Positions 1 to 14,004 of a stretch of 64,000 nt of DNA are shown here, piece after piece (within the stretch, counting starts at the first letter, position 1; each line of letters opens with the position of its first letter). Source of the stretch: Epiperipatus broadwayi (lineage: Eukaryota > Onychophora > Udeonychophora > Euonychophora > Peripatidae). The stretch lies in the NCBI GenBank assembly GCA_028023455.1, contig JAQFVV010012498.1, positions 2,048,001 through 2,112,000 of the forward strand. Direction: 5' to 3'. The notes beneath the pieces were generated by a model. That model saw nothing but the letters and a program-made list of their open reading frames with translations, ran no database searches and had not been told where the DNA came from. The position numbers were made by a program, and so were the translations under genes.

Positions 1-1869
1 AACTTTTATTTATTAAGACCGTCAGCCCTTACCACTAGCTCAGTGGAGACGCAGAGATAATATGTATCTTTATTTAATCTCTATCTTAAATATAAAAAAA
101 TAAAAGCCACTGCCAGTAATTAATACACAAACATTTATTAAAGCACATATATAATATTTAAAATTTGAGGAATAACATTTATTATTTTATATTTTAATAT
201 TAACTTTTAATTTAAATTATTATTTTAAAATTTTAAACCATCCTCACAGATGAATTTAATAATATTTTTTTAAGAGTGTCGAGTATGAATAAACTACATA
301 GATTGCATTTGAAAAGAAAATATTCTATCCCTTATTTAATATTAGGCCAAAGTTCATAGTTAAACTAACGTCAATCCACCTGATACATCGGTGTATTCAA
401 TGCAACATGATTATGACAGCACAAATATCATACTGTCAGGAATGTACATCTGAACAGTATGGTTAGAGAAGACATTGATTCTCATCCAGACAGGAATGCT
501 ACATCTGTCTAGCAAGAAGTACAATAAAAAAAAAACTCCATAGGAAGAGACTGCATTTTCCATCTTACTATCCCCTTCTATAGGCAAAAAGGGTGTGTGT
601 GGCATATAATGCGATCCTGCACACGGCAGACCTCATATTACATTTACTAATTATACTGATATATCCAATCCATTGACCCAATCCAACTATGAAACAAATA
701 ACCCAAGATTAATCCTCCCTTAATTAATTAATATAACTTTATAAATCTATCTAGCCATTCATGCCCAACTTAATTTTAACATTTATATAATTTTGCACAG
801 ATGAATTTTATAAAGGTTTGTTTTTTTAATGTTGAGTATAGATCGGCTACATAGATTACACGGTTAAAAACATTTCAAAATAAACATAAATGATCAAAAT
901 ATAAAGTCATTGATGGAACTGTAGAGGGGAATTTACAAGAAACCCAATGGCATTCATCATAATATGCCACATTGACACCAATATCTAAAAAGACATCTGA
1001 ATAAATACATTTTAGATACTCACCATAAGGTATCATTATTTACCGAATGTCTATATATGCTAATCAAATATGAAAACAAAAACATAATTAAACATTAACG
1101 AATCTATGCAAGTGTCTATACTCAACTTAAATTTAATGCATTTAAATAATTTATACAACAATTATTAATAAAAAAAATGGAAATGATTGTTAGCAAACTC
1201 AAATGTATAAAAATTAAACATTAGTAATTGATGAAAAGTCAGATTAAAGTTCATTTAAAAAAGTATGTTTAGCTTGTCAAATCTTTAAAGTTCTTAATTA
1301 CTTCTAGTAAAATTTTTCTGTTTATATCTTACAGTAGAAGAGCTCCTGGTTTCTGGTGTCAATTTCCACAAAGCCTTTATTTGAAGACTGGTCTATCTGA
1401 AGGTGGCCTTAGCTGGTTTAATCCTGGTATTACAGTCATTTCATTTGAAATAAGTGAGAGAGAGCAACCAGGGTGTCTTATCACTCTTCTCACAAAATCA
1501 AGCAGGAACTGTTCTTAATTTTAATATTTTTCCTTTTATACCGATCGTCCAGATTCACTGAACAATGGTTTCCTGTTCCAATTTTTCATTATGGTCCACA
1601 CCTTCATTGCTGCTTCTATTGGACATCTAATTTATTTTTGTTCTCTTATTTATATTTCATCTGCCTTTTTTTATATAAGATCCCCAAGGGCTAGCTTGCT
1701 TTTCAATAATTAATAAACACCTCATTTCCATTTACAAAAATATTTTATCTTTAGATCTTATACTTTTTAATAAAAAAAGTACATTCAAATATTTTTTTTT
1801 TAAAAAGAAAATAATTTTTAAAGTTTTGCATCTGTGCGAATATATATACGTACTTTGAACAATTCTTTA
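1..1869. other. AT-rich noncoding DNA with a diverged internal duplication
   Basis: I find no supported gene. Segments near 245-300 and 795-860 are diverged copies of one sequence. Both contain a 'cacagatgaatt' block, then a T-rich stretch, a 'gagtat' block and 'ctacatagatt'. This marks a decayed dispersed repeat. The short reading frames at 411-605 (minus) and 1473-1694 (plus) have no recognisable domain, and I regard them as chance. Confidence 0.5.
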
Positions 1870-2712
1870 ATTTTAGCTTTTACTTTTTTTATTTATGAAT
1901 TTAAAACCGTTTTTATTCTAATTTTAAATTAATGTAAAGGCATATACTGTTACAATGTGAAACTGTGGTGCCACATAACACATTGTTTTGTAAAATAAAT
2001 TTTGCATTTTTGTCAATTTTTTTATAATAGCTGAAAAGTTCAGCAATGTCAAATTCTGTGTTTGTTTACAGAAAATGACAAGAAAAAAGGTTTAATGCTT
2101 GAAATAGATTACAAGAAAGTTGATCTCATAAAAACACAAGTTTATGAATGTTTTAATTGAAATATTAAATTTATCACATTTCTAAAAAGCATCACAAGTA
2201 AAGATCAAAGTCAAAACAATGGTAATTTTTTTATATGCAAATGACATTTGACATTTTTCTCTCAAATTATATCGCAATGGTCAGGCACTTTGTCTGCAAG
2301 TTTTGAAACATTTACATGATGTGATGAAATGTAAACATCCTGTTTTATGATAAAGAAAAGAGTGCAGGTTCCACCCCCACACAAAATGTCATCTATCAAA
2401 GCAAACACAATATGATCCAGCTTATCTGTCAGCTGTATTTGTTTGATTTTTCTCTTTGGGATTTTTTTTAAATCTCTCAAATGAAAAAAGATTTTTTTGC
2501 AAACTTAGAAGTGGTGATAAAAAATGACAGACACTTTAAAAGGCATCACTTTGCAAATAATTCCAGATTATGTTGGAAAATAAAAAACAAGTTTAGACTG
2601 GTCTATTGTATCAAATGGATAATAATTTGCAAGAGATTTAATTTATAACACTTAAAATAAATAAACAATTTTTTATTATAAAATTTCGGTTATTTTTGAG
2701 TACCCTGTGTAT
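1870..2712 (+). mobile_element. mariner-type transposon remnant, copy 1
   Basis: This segment aligns by eye with 43018-43682. Shared blocks include 'aaactgtggtgccacataacacatt' in diverged form near 1960 (its partner is near 43140), the 'aagttttgaaacattt' block near 2300, and the last 80 bases. The 3' end has the T/A-rich run 'acaattttttattataaa' followed by 'ttatttttgagtaccc', a typical mariner 3' terminal repeat. The copy is degenerate and has no open transposase. A matching 5' terminal repeat is not visible, so the left border is approximate. Assignment to Tc1/mariner rests on the terminal repeat of the sister copy. Confidence 0.5.
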
Positions 2713-5700
2713 AAATATTTAAAAATCTTGATCCACTACCCTTTCTTTATTTAATCTTAGATTTGCATTATTTTCTCATTTTTGTCTACTATATCATAAA
2801 TTAATATTTTATTAGTCTCAATCCCAGTACACAGTACCATCCAGCATAATGCTGTCTATCTTTGCTTTTATACTCCTTTTAAATCACTGTTTATAGTTTG
2901 AAGTTAAATAAAACATTTTTTTATATTTTTTATGCATATTATAGATACACATATGCTAGTTATTTTTATCAGAAAGGGAATGTTCATGCCATCATCATAA
3001 TGATAACACCAATTATGTAAAAGTAAATGTCATCAAGCCTATTATATCAGTTGTGGCATATTTGCATATAATTAACATCTGATTGTGGCATTATTTATGT
3101 ATCAGTAAATAGAACCTTACATAATAGTAAATATGCATATAATGCTTCCTTAGTTCTTAATTGACCTTAGGTTCAGGTTTGAGCCCTAACCAATAATAGT
3201 ATCATAAATATATTATATTCAATGTTTGTCAAACATATATTGATAATGATCAATGTAGAACTATTTTACTACTTAAATTTGTAAAGCTTATAAATACTAT
3301 TTCATTCAACCAAAATTAATTTAACAACAAGAATGATGATGATGGTTTTTAATTTTTATTACTACAATATCTCTCAAACATTTTGTTTGTTTTATGTTTG
3401 TATTTGCAGAAATGCCAGACATTAAACCTTCTCATCTTTCTCATAAGAGAATGTTTAATTAAAATTATTTACTGTAATAACCATCATCATTTACTAATTT
3501 TTTTACTGTGATACCCTGATTTATAACTTAGTGATTTGTATGTTTTCAGAGCTGTGGTTATTATTTTTAACTAGCATATGTATGTTAAATTTATATTATT
3601 TAATCACATAGAAAAACAAATAATCAACTGGATTAATAAATAACAAAATAATTTATTAACACAACAAAATGTAAGTAGGTTGGTTGTAGTAATATTATGT
3701 TAATTCCAATGACAAATTTACATCTTGCATACCATTATTTGGGTGATTATAATCATAAAGAGTTCATAAAATTTATTTTCTCTCCATTTAGTAATATCAA
3801 TAAAAAAATCACTCATAGATAATTTAAATAGTTCATATATTTCTGTATTTGTTTTTATTAATTCCATACACATGTCATTATGTATATGAAGTAAAACTAA
3901 ATATATTCTTTAAATTATTTTCCATTTAAGTTTATAATTTAATTTACCAATAAAATACAGGATACTCTTGCAAAATATTTAATTTATTTTAGTCTTCATA
4001 AATTTAAAGTAATTTTTCATATTATATTAAAAAATCGTCTTTTCATTATTTGAAATGAACATTAGACAAATAGATTAACTTTGCATTAGTGTTTTACATC
4101 GCCAACAAATATTAATTTTCAGCAATTTAATTGCATAGTCCAGTTTTTCTTTTTTCATGCACATTATAACAGTTGATATTAAATTCCTCATAAACTTTAT
4201 TTACTAGACTGGGTAGTATGCTTAGGATTTTCAATTGATATTCTATTTGTTTTTAACTAGTCTCTCATGCTAAAAAGTTTTCCTGATATAACAAAACATG
4301 TTTCTAATTTCTCTTATAAGTTTATGATTTTAATTAACAACAAGTTTGTTCTTTTTTATACGGCATACTTCCACTGTTTTTTGTATATTCTTTGATATAG
4401 AACCCCATTAACCTTCACTAGAGTGAAGCTGACTGTTAATTGCTTAATTGTTTTTTTTCTGCCTCTTTATTTACTGCATGTATCATTATGTAAATTCTCT
4501 TCTTTGTTTTCTTTGTAATAAAAATTTGTTTTTAATTTATTTTTCTTTTCATTTATTTAAAATCAATATACTATTTCTATTAAAATTACTAGGATTTTAT
4601 TTTAAAAGTGATTTGGAATAAGTTAAACTAAAAAATTCCAAATAACGTTTTATTTATTAACTACGTATTTCTTCGTCTCTATCGTATATATGTGTGTGCA
4701 AATGCTCTCTCACACACGTCATTCTTAAAATCTTATGTAGCATTTACATTACTGCTACCAGGATTACAATATATATGTTGGTACATTTGCGTATAATTCT
4801 ATCATATTCAGATACTATTCTATTTTGATTTTATTTTTTATCAATGTTATAATATTTGAAAACAAATTAAATGTAAATTTTTTTTTTTTTAAAAAAAAGA
4901 CCATTTAAATTAAGTTTTTCTATCTAGATCATGGATTTTGGTAGTTATTTAAAAGATTCCTAATTTCATAAAAAAACAAAAACAAAACTGTTATTAATAA
5001 TGATTTACAGATACTTCTATATCTGAATTACTTTTCATAAATAGATGCAGATTAACATTATCTTAATTTATCAAAATATATAATTTATTATTGTATTTTA
5101 TTAGCTTGATTGTTTTTTATGATATGTTTGTTAGCTTTATGGATCATTGAATATTTTTTTAATATTGTATACTATGATAAGTTAATAGACTCACTATATG
5201 ATACTAATCCACAAAGTTGATTACATTGAATGATCAAAAATTTGTAGTTCTTTATTTTAGTTGTCATAATTGTATTGACAAATTAAAAGAGTAAATGTTA
5301 TTGTTTGTTTTCAAAAACCAAACTCATTTTAGAATCATTCAGATTTCTCTTTAATTGCTTATAACAATATGAACCTCTACGTTATTTACCATGGTGTAAA
5401 TGCATTCAACTTGTAAGAGATAAAATAATAAACACAGTAAGGATTATTTTTTCGTTAATGGATATTATTACTGATGATTCTTCTTTGCATACATACACAC
5501 ACACACACACACACACACAACATAATCATTTGAACATTTGCATGCCATGCTTTTAATGTCGAACTTGTATTTTTTCTAAGTAGTGGAAAATATTCAAATG
5601 TGTTCAAAATTTTTTTTACGTAGTCAGTTCATGTATAACTCAGCTAATTAATTCATTGCTGCTTGATTAAATGATATCTAACTATTCCTAGTTAGAACAT

Positions 5701-7069
5701 GACTAGCTTATTGAGTAATATCTTTTTGTCATTATTTCTCTAAAAAGAAATGAAAAGAAGACTTTTGTTTGAATTATTTAAAACTGTTTATATATATATA
5801 CACGATTTTGATATTACAAAAATACAAAAGTTTCTGCTCATAAAAGATTGTAAATTGATAGTTTGCCTAAAGAAGCTAAATACATTAACCATTATATGCA
5901 TGTATGTGTGCACATATATATTTAAATTATGCGTACACAAATGAGTGCAGATATGTAAGTTTAAATGAAAACATTTTGATTACCTAAAATTATGTGAACC
6001 ACCTTTCTTTAACCATATATATATATATATAGTTACATTGAATTGTTTATTTAATAAATTATTTTATAAAAATATTAGTTAAAATAAAACATAATAATGT
6101 TTACGAAACTAAGTTTTATAGGTTGCTTATATAGATCTTGATAAATCTTTGTCTCTAAAATTTCCATGTTGATATTTTACTATGAATATTCATATTCTGA
6201 AAAGATTTTTACTTTGCATAAAATAATCAGATAGTTTGTTGATCAGGTGGTAATGTGATAATGTTTACAAGAAGTAAAAGATTGATTCTTGATACAGTCT
6301 TTAGCTTTTAGTTAATCTTTTTCTAAGCTATACCTAGAGTGGTCTGAGGCAATAAACAATATTACAGAAACGTCAAATTTAGAACGAAAAAAAAAAACAT
6401 TTAGGCTTTAAGAAATCTATGTTAATAAAATTATTTTTTTGCAGATACTGGTTATCATTTGAGAATTCTTATTTTACCTGTTCTAAGTCCATGGATGGTG
6501 GTCATATTATTTTCAAATAGAATTTAAAATTTTTTTTTTGATAAAATACAAGTTTTTTTTAATGAATTCATTGTTTTTTTTTTGGGTGAATTCGTTTTAT
6601 ATTAATTTTTTTAATAATTATTTATAATTTTTTTTTGTGGATGTTAAATTTGTACACAAAGAAAAACAAAATATGCAGAAAACGTTTTAATAAGAAGTTA
6701 TTTTTTCCCAAATGTTATTTCATTTGCCAATGGTATTCAAATGCAAATTTATCATATATTTGTCAATTAAAAAAATTCACAAATACAAATTTGCAACCCA
6801 AAGACAATCCCCCCCCCCGTTTTTTTTTTTTTGTGATGAGCAAAATATATTGTATTAAATTTCAAGAATAGAAGTAAATAGATCTTTATACTTTTGAATA
6901 TCGATGGATGGGTCTATTCTTAAATTTTATATATTTTTAAAGAATGTACCAAAATTTAAAGTATTAACTATCTTGATTTGTTATTTTTAAATTTATTAAT
7001 ATATAAAACATAATAAATTTTGTTAAACTTGTTTATTTTAAAATTTGTCTGAAAGTTTGTGATGATGAC
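2713..7069. other. AT-rich noncoding DNA, nothing recognised
   Basis: There are many homopolymer A and T runs and short palindromes and no coding signal. Short reading frames near 5750-5944 and 6635-6871 are low-complexity and unsupported. I see no element borders. Confidence 0.5.
5494..5519. repeat. (CA)n microsatellite
   Basis: An uninterrupted CA dinucleotide run of about 12-13 units. Confidence 0.9.
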
Positions 7070-7290
7070 ATTTTATTTGTAGTTAAATGTTGGCTTATCT
7101 CCACTATCTAATTTAATTGTTAAATGGTTTTAGAAAAAAAATCTTCAAATACATTGAACAAATAGTAATAGGACACAAATTAAGAATAGAACATTATGTT
7201 GTAGGTGATATTCTTTTTTAGTTATTGCTAGCTTAACTAATGATAGTACTAGTATGAGAATTGAAATAGTGACTTTTAATTTATAAAAGG
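7070..7290 (-). repeat. dispersed repeat family B, copy 1
   Basis: This segment shares a diverged order of blocks with 23400-23640: 'tgttgg...tatctaat', a 'ttttagaaaaaaaatc' block, then 'agtaata..acac', then 'actagtgac/aatgata'. The last part also resembles 59480-59600. Read on the minus strand, the better copies have a hairpin-like 'ctgaagaa..agag' followed by a 'ctc.aaa.gttg' block. That order is reminiscent of Penelope-like 3' tails, so a decayed Penelope-type 3' end is possible. This copy is the most eroded. Confidence 0.35.
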
Positions 7291-8498
7291 CTGACTAAAT
7301 TTAAGGTGATGCTCAAACCAATTAGTCTATTCGGTTAAAGACAATATACTTATCTATGAGTGTCTTTCTGGTTTGTCTTTTTTTAAAAAAAACCCAAGGG
7401 CACTGAATGATTTGCAAATATGGAATGAAACACTTTATTGAATGAATTATTTGCTATTGTCATAGAAATAGCTTCTTTAAATTATCTTTTTACTTTTTCC
7501 TCTTACCCCAAAATTTTTGGTTTTCAATCAAACATACTGACACATGCATATGAATAGCTAAAAAATTAGACATATTTGTTTTTTGCTCTTTCAAAAACAC
7601 AAAATAATGATTACAAAAAACCTCAGATATGTCTAAAATAGCAAACCCTGTGATATTTGAATGGAAAAATATAAGAACATTAGGCAGAAATGAAAAAGGT
7701 AAAAAAAAAGCTTAACAATAGTGCTCACATAATGACAAAACTTGAATTCTCATAATATTTAGAAACCATTTAATAACTTGCCCTTAAATAAAAATAAAAT
7801 GGAGAAATCTGGTGAATCTTCATTGATAGATGTATACTAAATGTTTGCCTTTGACAGAATAGCTCAGATTCAGTATTTATATAAGTCATTAGTTTGATTC
7901 CCATCCTAACTCTATCATTGGTCAACCCAGCAATAACTGAAAAAAGGAGAGAAATGCCACTTGAAGTATTATGCTATATACTAACCTATGTGTTATTACT
8001 AATAGGTGAATGTATGTGAAAAAATATAAATGAAGTTTACTTTTTCTAAAGACATTTAACAAAGTGTGATTTTTAACTTTTAAATCATGAAAATTCACAA
8101 CTAATAAATATGAAATGTATTTGATTTTGGGATCAGATGAAAATAGAACTATTTTCAAAAATTTTACTTTTAAGAAAACTACATTTTTAAAGCAGCTCTC
8201 AATTAACTGATTCAAATTTTTTGTAAGAATAATATATTTTAACAATGTTTGAAAATTTTATACATTCATAACTTCATTTAATTATCATAAAATGCAGAAG
8301 TTTCTAATCAAGTATATGGCTTGTGACTAGTTTGTCATTCTGTAACATATTACAGATAATATAGGTCTTTGTTACTATGATATATCTTTCAGAGCTTATT
8401 TTACATAAATTTGTATCATAATTAGATCTGTATGTACTTTTTTTATTACTATTAATTATTATTATTAAAACAGGCAAAACTGTCTATATGTATTAATT
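7291..8498. other. AT-rich noncoding DNA with a weak tRNA-like segment
   Basis: I see no gene. Near 7859-7915 there is a 'tagctcag' A-box-like block and, about 35 bases on, 'gtttgattcccatcc', which resembles a Pol III B box. This could be the head of an old tRNA-derived SINE on the plus strand. No tail or target duplication is evident. The 107-codon minus frame at 7922-8245 is AT-biased and unsupported. Confidence 0.3.
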
Positions 8499-8722
8499 AC
8501 CACTACCACTACCAACTACCACTACCACTACCACTACCACCACCACCACCACCACCCCCAATCACCACCACCCCCACCCCCACTTCCACCACCACTGCCA
8601 CCGCCACCACCATGCCACCACCACTGCCACCACCACCACCGCCACCGCCACCACCACCACCTTCACCACCACCACCACCAGCACCACCACCACTACTACT
8701 ACTACTACTACCACTACTACTA

Positions 8723-8754
<32 letters not shown>

Positions 8755-8813
8755 GCTGCTACTACTACTACTACTACTGCTGCTACTACTACTACTACTA
8801 CTACTACTACTAT
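8499..8813. repeat. compound (CAC)n/(CTA)n trinucleotide array
   Basis: The array runs through (ACTACC)n, then (CAC)n with interspersed CCC and GCC, then (CTA)n with occasional CTGCTG. It gives poly-Ser/Gly and poly-Pro/Leu frames on the two strands, and these are translation artefacts. The GC-rich CAC core is unusual in this AT-rich window. Confidence 0.9.
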
Positions 8814-8929
8814 TAGGAACTATCAAGATAGCATATATCAATAGCAAATATTTTCATATAAAAGTGCCACCTATGGATGATAGAAAGTTTGTGTGTCACA
8901 ATTCTTAACTAGTGCTTGCTTATTCAATA

Positions 8930-9510
8930 TTTCCAGACTAGTTTCTAATTTATGGCCTACATCAGTGAAAAGCCTTGGATCTAAGAGCATTGTATGGAGA
9001 AAGCTGCTACTATTTTAACAACTCGTATAGGCATAAGAAATGGTGATCATGTGATGTTTTAGTTGTTTAATACTAATCTTGGCTAAAACATTTTAAAAAT
9101 CCAAATACACTAAAATGTATAGATATTGAAATGGGCTTAGATCTGTATGGCTATAAAAGAGAATGATCTTTGTGGACTCACAGTTTTATAGTTAATTAAT
9201 AAGGTACAAGGTAGATGCTAGTGGTTTGCATTATATCCAAAGATCTAGGTGCAGTGCTGTCAGATCAAAGGCTTCTCATGATGTAGACCACATGATAGAA
9301 ACTGGTCTGGGGATACTAAATGAGTGGGCACTAGATAAAAATTTTGATGCACAAATATTCTAGCATTAATTGATTACTATGGATTGCACTGGATGGACTA
9401 TTGTATAGAGAGAGTTGCTACTGTTTAACAGCTTGTGAAAGCATAAGAAATAGTGATCATGTGATGTATTAGTGATTAAAACCAGCACAGAACTCATAGC
9501 AGTCATATGA
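8930..9510 (+). repeat. dispersed repeat family A, two tandem copies
   Basis: Two partial copies lie in the same orientation (about 8930-9180 and 9190-9510). Each has a 'ggatctaagagca' or 'ggtgcagtgctgtcag' block. Each then has a block ending in a tract of the form 'tgtat.gaga.a..tgctactgtt', followed by 'gcataagaaat.gtgatcatgtgatg'. The first copy appears to have lost its middle. The same family makes up 21780-23245. No coding capacity is seen, so it is probably a nonautonomous element of unknown class. Confidence 0.6.
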
Positions 9511-12424
9511 AAGGTATTCTTTCTATCACTAAATTTTCACTATTATGTACAAAAATAATTTATAAATAATTTCTTCCAATTTAATTTGAAATGATCAACT
9601 ATGTCCAATACCATACTATATTTCTGCTGTCCAAAGTAGATATTAGTAAAAAAGATAAAGCAGTTATATAGATCTTCTTATAAAAGATTGGTGCAAAATA
9701 CAATCAATAAATTATAAAAAAGATATACTATGGCATTTAATCCAATTAGTTGTGCGCATAGTAGAATTACTATTTTGCTATTACATCTCAAATATTTTGC
9801 TATTACATCTCAAATATAATTATTTAAGTTATAATTAATTTCTTTTTGTTTTAACACACTTTCACACTGGTAAAAAAAAAAAGTTTTTTTTATAGCCCAC
9901 TATAAAGAGCATAACTTTCTCTAACAGTCCTTAAAGAAAAACATTGATGGAGACGGTAGTATTCATTCGGGTATCAAGATGCCGACTGTGGGATTTCAGC
10001 GTTTCTTTTTTATACCTTAACTTTGACCAACTAGATTCCATTTACAAAAACATATGAAGCAACACAGGAGCCTGGTGAAAGCTCCATTAGGTTTCCTTGA
10101 TATATAAAAATATATTAAAAAAATTACAAATATGTAACGTTTTTGTTAATAAATATTCAATGTGTAAATAAGAATAAAGTTCTTATATTTAAAGTTCTAA
10201 AAAGTTATCCAAACAATATTTAAATTTTTAAGTAATCATAAATTAAAATGAATTTGATAATTAATGAACCGAAAAAAAAGTAAAATGTAAAACGATTAGT
10301 AGTTAAAAAAGTTAAAAACCTTTTTATCTAAAAAAAAAAAAAAATGTATTCAATTCTTTTTTTTTTTTGAAGTGTACATACTTATAATACAAGTAAAGTT
10401 TAATTTTTTGCATCTTTTAGAGAGTGTGAAATTGTATTTTTCAAAATCTTAAAGCATAAACAAAAGTAGTTCTTAAATTTTAAATCAAGTGTTAAGACAC
10501 TCATTAAAGTCGCTTTTCAATAGCCAGCAAGATTAAAATCGAACACATGAAATTTCTTAAATGCCAGGAAATCTTTTCTTATGCTAAGATTATTTTTAAC
10601 TAATCAGATAAGAGAGAGATTGATTGGATTTCTTTTTATTATGATCATTAGGTGTTTCTAGCGTAAGTCTGATTCGTTCTTATTCAATTCCATCAATAAA
10701 AGTTTTAATTTACTTTTATGGTTAATTTAATTATATTTGTTTGAAATTTAGAATGAAAAAGAATCTGCGAAAATTTACTGTAGGCACTTTTTTAAGTAAT
10801 TAATATTTATAAAGGAAAGCGTTTGTTAGTTTGATATTAAAACTAATAGAAAAAAATGGCAGTCAGAATGAAGTGCGTGAATTCTCAATTAAATGATCAC
10901 GTTTGATCATCATCAAATGATAGCTTGCTTATCGTGTCTCGATAAGAAGGTAAAAATGTGGGTATATTATGTGTTAAATTCTTTTCACAAAGGGTGGTTT
11001 AGATTATTAAACAACAGACACAATAATCATGATAGTTTGATGGTAGTTTGTTATTACTTTTAAAATCTTTAAATGATGATAATATCTCACTTCTACATTC
11101 CTCTTTACATCGGAGGCATTATGTGGTATATCAATATCATGTGCAAAACATATGTGGGAGCCAAAGGTTTTTTTAAAAAAGATTTCTGCCTAGACAATAT
11201 ATTATATAATGTATTTTAAAAAATACTGTAAATAATTACTCAAAAGTAAAAAAAGATACAATTGATGATAGTTCATGAAAGGTTATAAAGTTATAAAAAT
11301 ATTCATTCTGCTCTCTTAGTGGTCATTTGTAAATCTGATTGTTGAAATTCTGGTATTTCGATATTATTCCTGCTATAATGTATTACTGTGGCGACTTTCA
11401 AAGTTTCTACTTATGATGCCATGGCAACCAAGATTCCTGGTATGACTAATCCATGTTAAATAAACTGACTCTTCCTTTCCATTTTAGAAGATATTAAACA
11501 GTTCAAACAGCTACAGTGACTTTTTAAGCTTCCCAAGCAATACGGTTTTATATTTAAAAATATACATTTACAACTAAAACTTTATACATTTGTTTTTTTT
11601 TTTTTGCTAAAACTTTATATATATGTTTTTTTTTTAAAAAAATTAAAATATAAAGTTAAACTTACAGCAAAAACTTTGTTACAGCTTGCCATTTAAAAAC
11701 GTTTCAGTTTCTTTTTCATATTTCTTCTTTTTCCATAATGAATACATCTCTCCATCATTGAAAATAAGATGTTTTTTTTTTTTTAGATTTGCAGTTTGGT
11801 ATTACACATGCTGGGTGCTTATGATGGCTTAGAGTGCTGCATTATTCCAGGAGGGGGAAGGATGGCTTTGATGACATAAAATCTCATAATAAAAATTTAC
11901 AAAATGTACTATATTAAAAAGTTACAACTACCTGTTTTTATTTACTAATGTAATGTGTTTTTCCATTTTTCATATTGAACATATCTCCATTTTTTTTAGA
12001 TTTGAACTTTTATACTACATGTTGTATAACACATTACTCTTGGTGACTTATTATTCTAAGTTTATAATATCTTTAAAATAATGCATTCACAAGATCTGAA
12101 AACAAATTTTATTGATTAAGTTTATCTGCACATTTTTGGAGATGTTATTTTAAACATATCACAAATTTAGAATAATACATGATATAATAAGTCATAGCAG
12201 GAATAATACCAAAGTACTAAATTCTGTTTTCTAGCCATCTTCATTTTTACTAGTATTTTTTTTATTGTATGAAAAAAATTGTAAGTAAATTTGTAAAAAG
12301 AAAAGTTTCCTGCTATAATTTTTGTTTTATATTATATGATCTATTAAGCATAGCATAGTTCAGCTTTGCATCATAAAAATGCATCAATTACAATTAATAA
12401 AATATATCATCAATATGAGATGGC
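9511..12424. other. AT-rich noncoding DNA
   Basis: I see no gene. A 21-base block, 'ttttgctattacatctcaaa', is directly repeated in tandem at about 9773-9816. Long A and T runs occur near 10330, 10360, 11590, 11625 and 11770. The TIR-less 'gatttg...' blocks near 11785 and 11998 look like a diverged local duplication ('catctccatttttttagatttg'). Confidence 0.45.
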
Positions 12425-12505
12425 AATGAGAGTGGTGGGTTGTGTAAAAGTCTGAGTTCAAACCCCACATATATTACATATATAAATGCAGGTTTAAGCC
12501 TGTAT
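12425..12505 (+). repeat. tRNA-related SINE head (probable)
   Basis: A 'tggcaatgagagtggtggg' A-box-like block is followed about 35 bases later by 'gagttcaaacccca', a good match to a Pol III B box. The T-arm-like sequence is followed by AT-rich unrelated DNA. This is most likely an old tRNA-derived SINE. No poly-A tail or target duplication is resolved because a microsatellite lies downstream. Confidence 0.4.
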
Positions 12506-12570
12506 CAATGTATTAATATATATCTATTTTAGTAAAATAAATTTATGTTAATATAATTTTTATCTATCCT

Positions 12571-13783
<1,213 letters not shown>

Positions 13784-14004
13784 AGAGAATGCGCATGCGC
13801 ATGTATGCCTAAGTCATCAAGAATGAAGGTCTTATTAATAATCTTTTTTTCCCATATTCTAATTGTTTTCACACTTAAAAACTGTGATATATATCTGTGA
13901 TAGATAAAGACAGTGATGGCTGATTACTGAACAGTTGTTTTCTAGCAAAAAGTAAGTAATATGGTCGTTCATAACAAAAAATAATTCTAACGTCATAAAC
14001 AAAC
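13784..14004 (+). promoter_or_regulatory. probable LINE 5' UTR / internal promoter region
   Basis: This is the stretch between the microsatellite and the ORF1 start. It holds a perfect 12-base palindrome, 'tgcgcatgcgca', near 13790-13802. I infer it to be the LINE 5' UTR from position alone. No promoter motif is proven. Confidence 0.4.

Noticed and set aside
20-60. tRNA-like 'tagctcagtggaga' block at the window start
   Set aside because: No B box follows at the right distance and no arms fold. It is too weak to call.
8509-8908. Poly-Ser/Gly and poly-Pro/Leu reading frames
   Set aside because: They are translations of the trinucleotide array on both strands, with no non-repetitive coding context.
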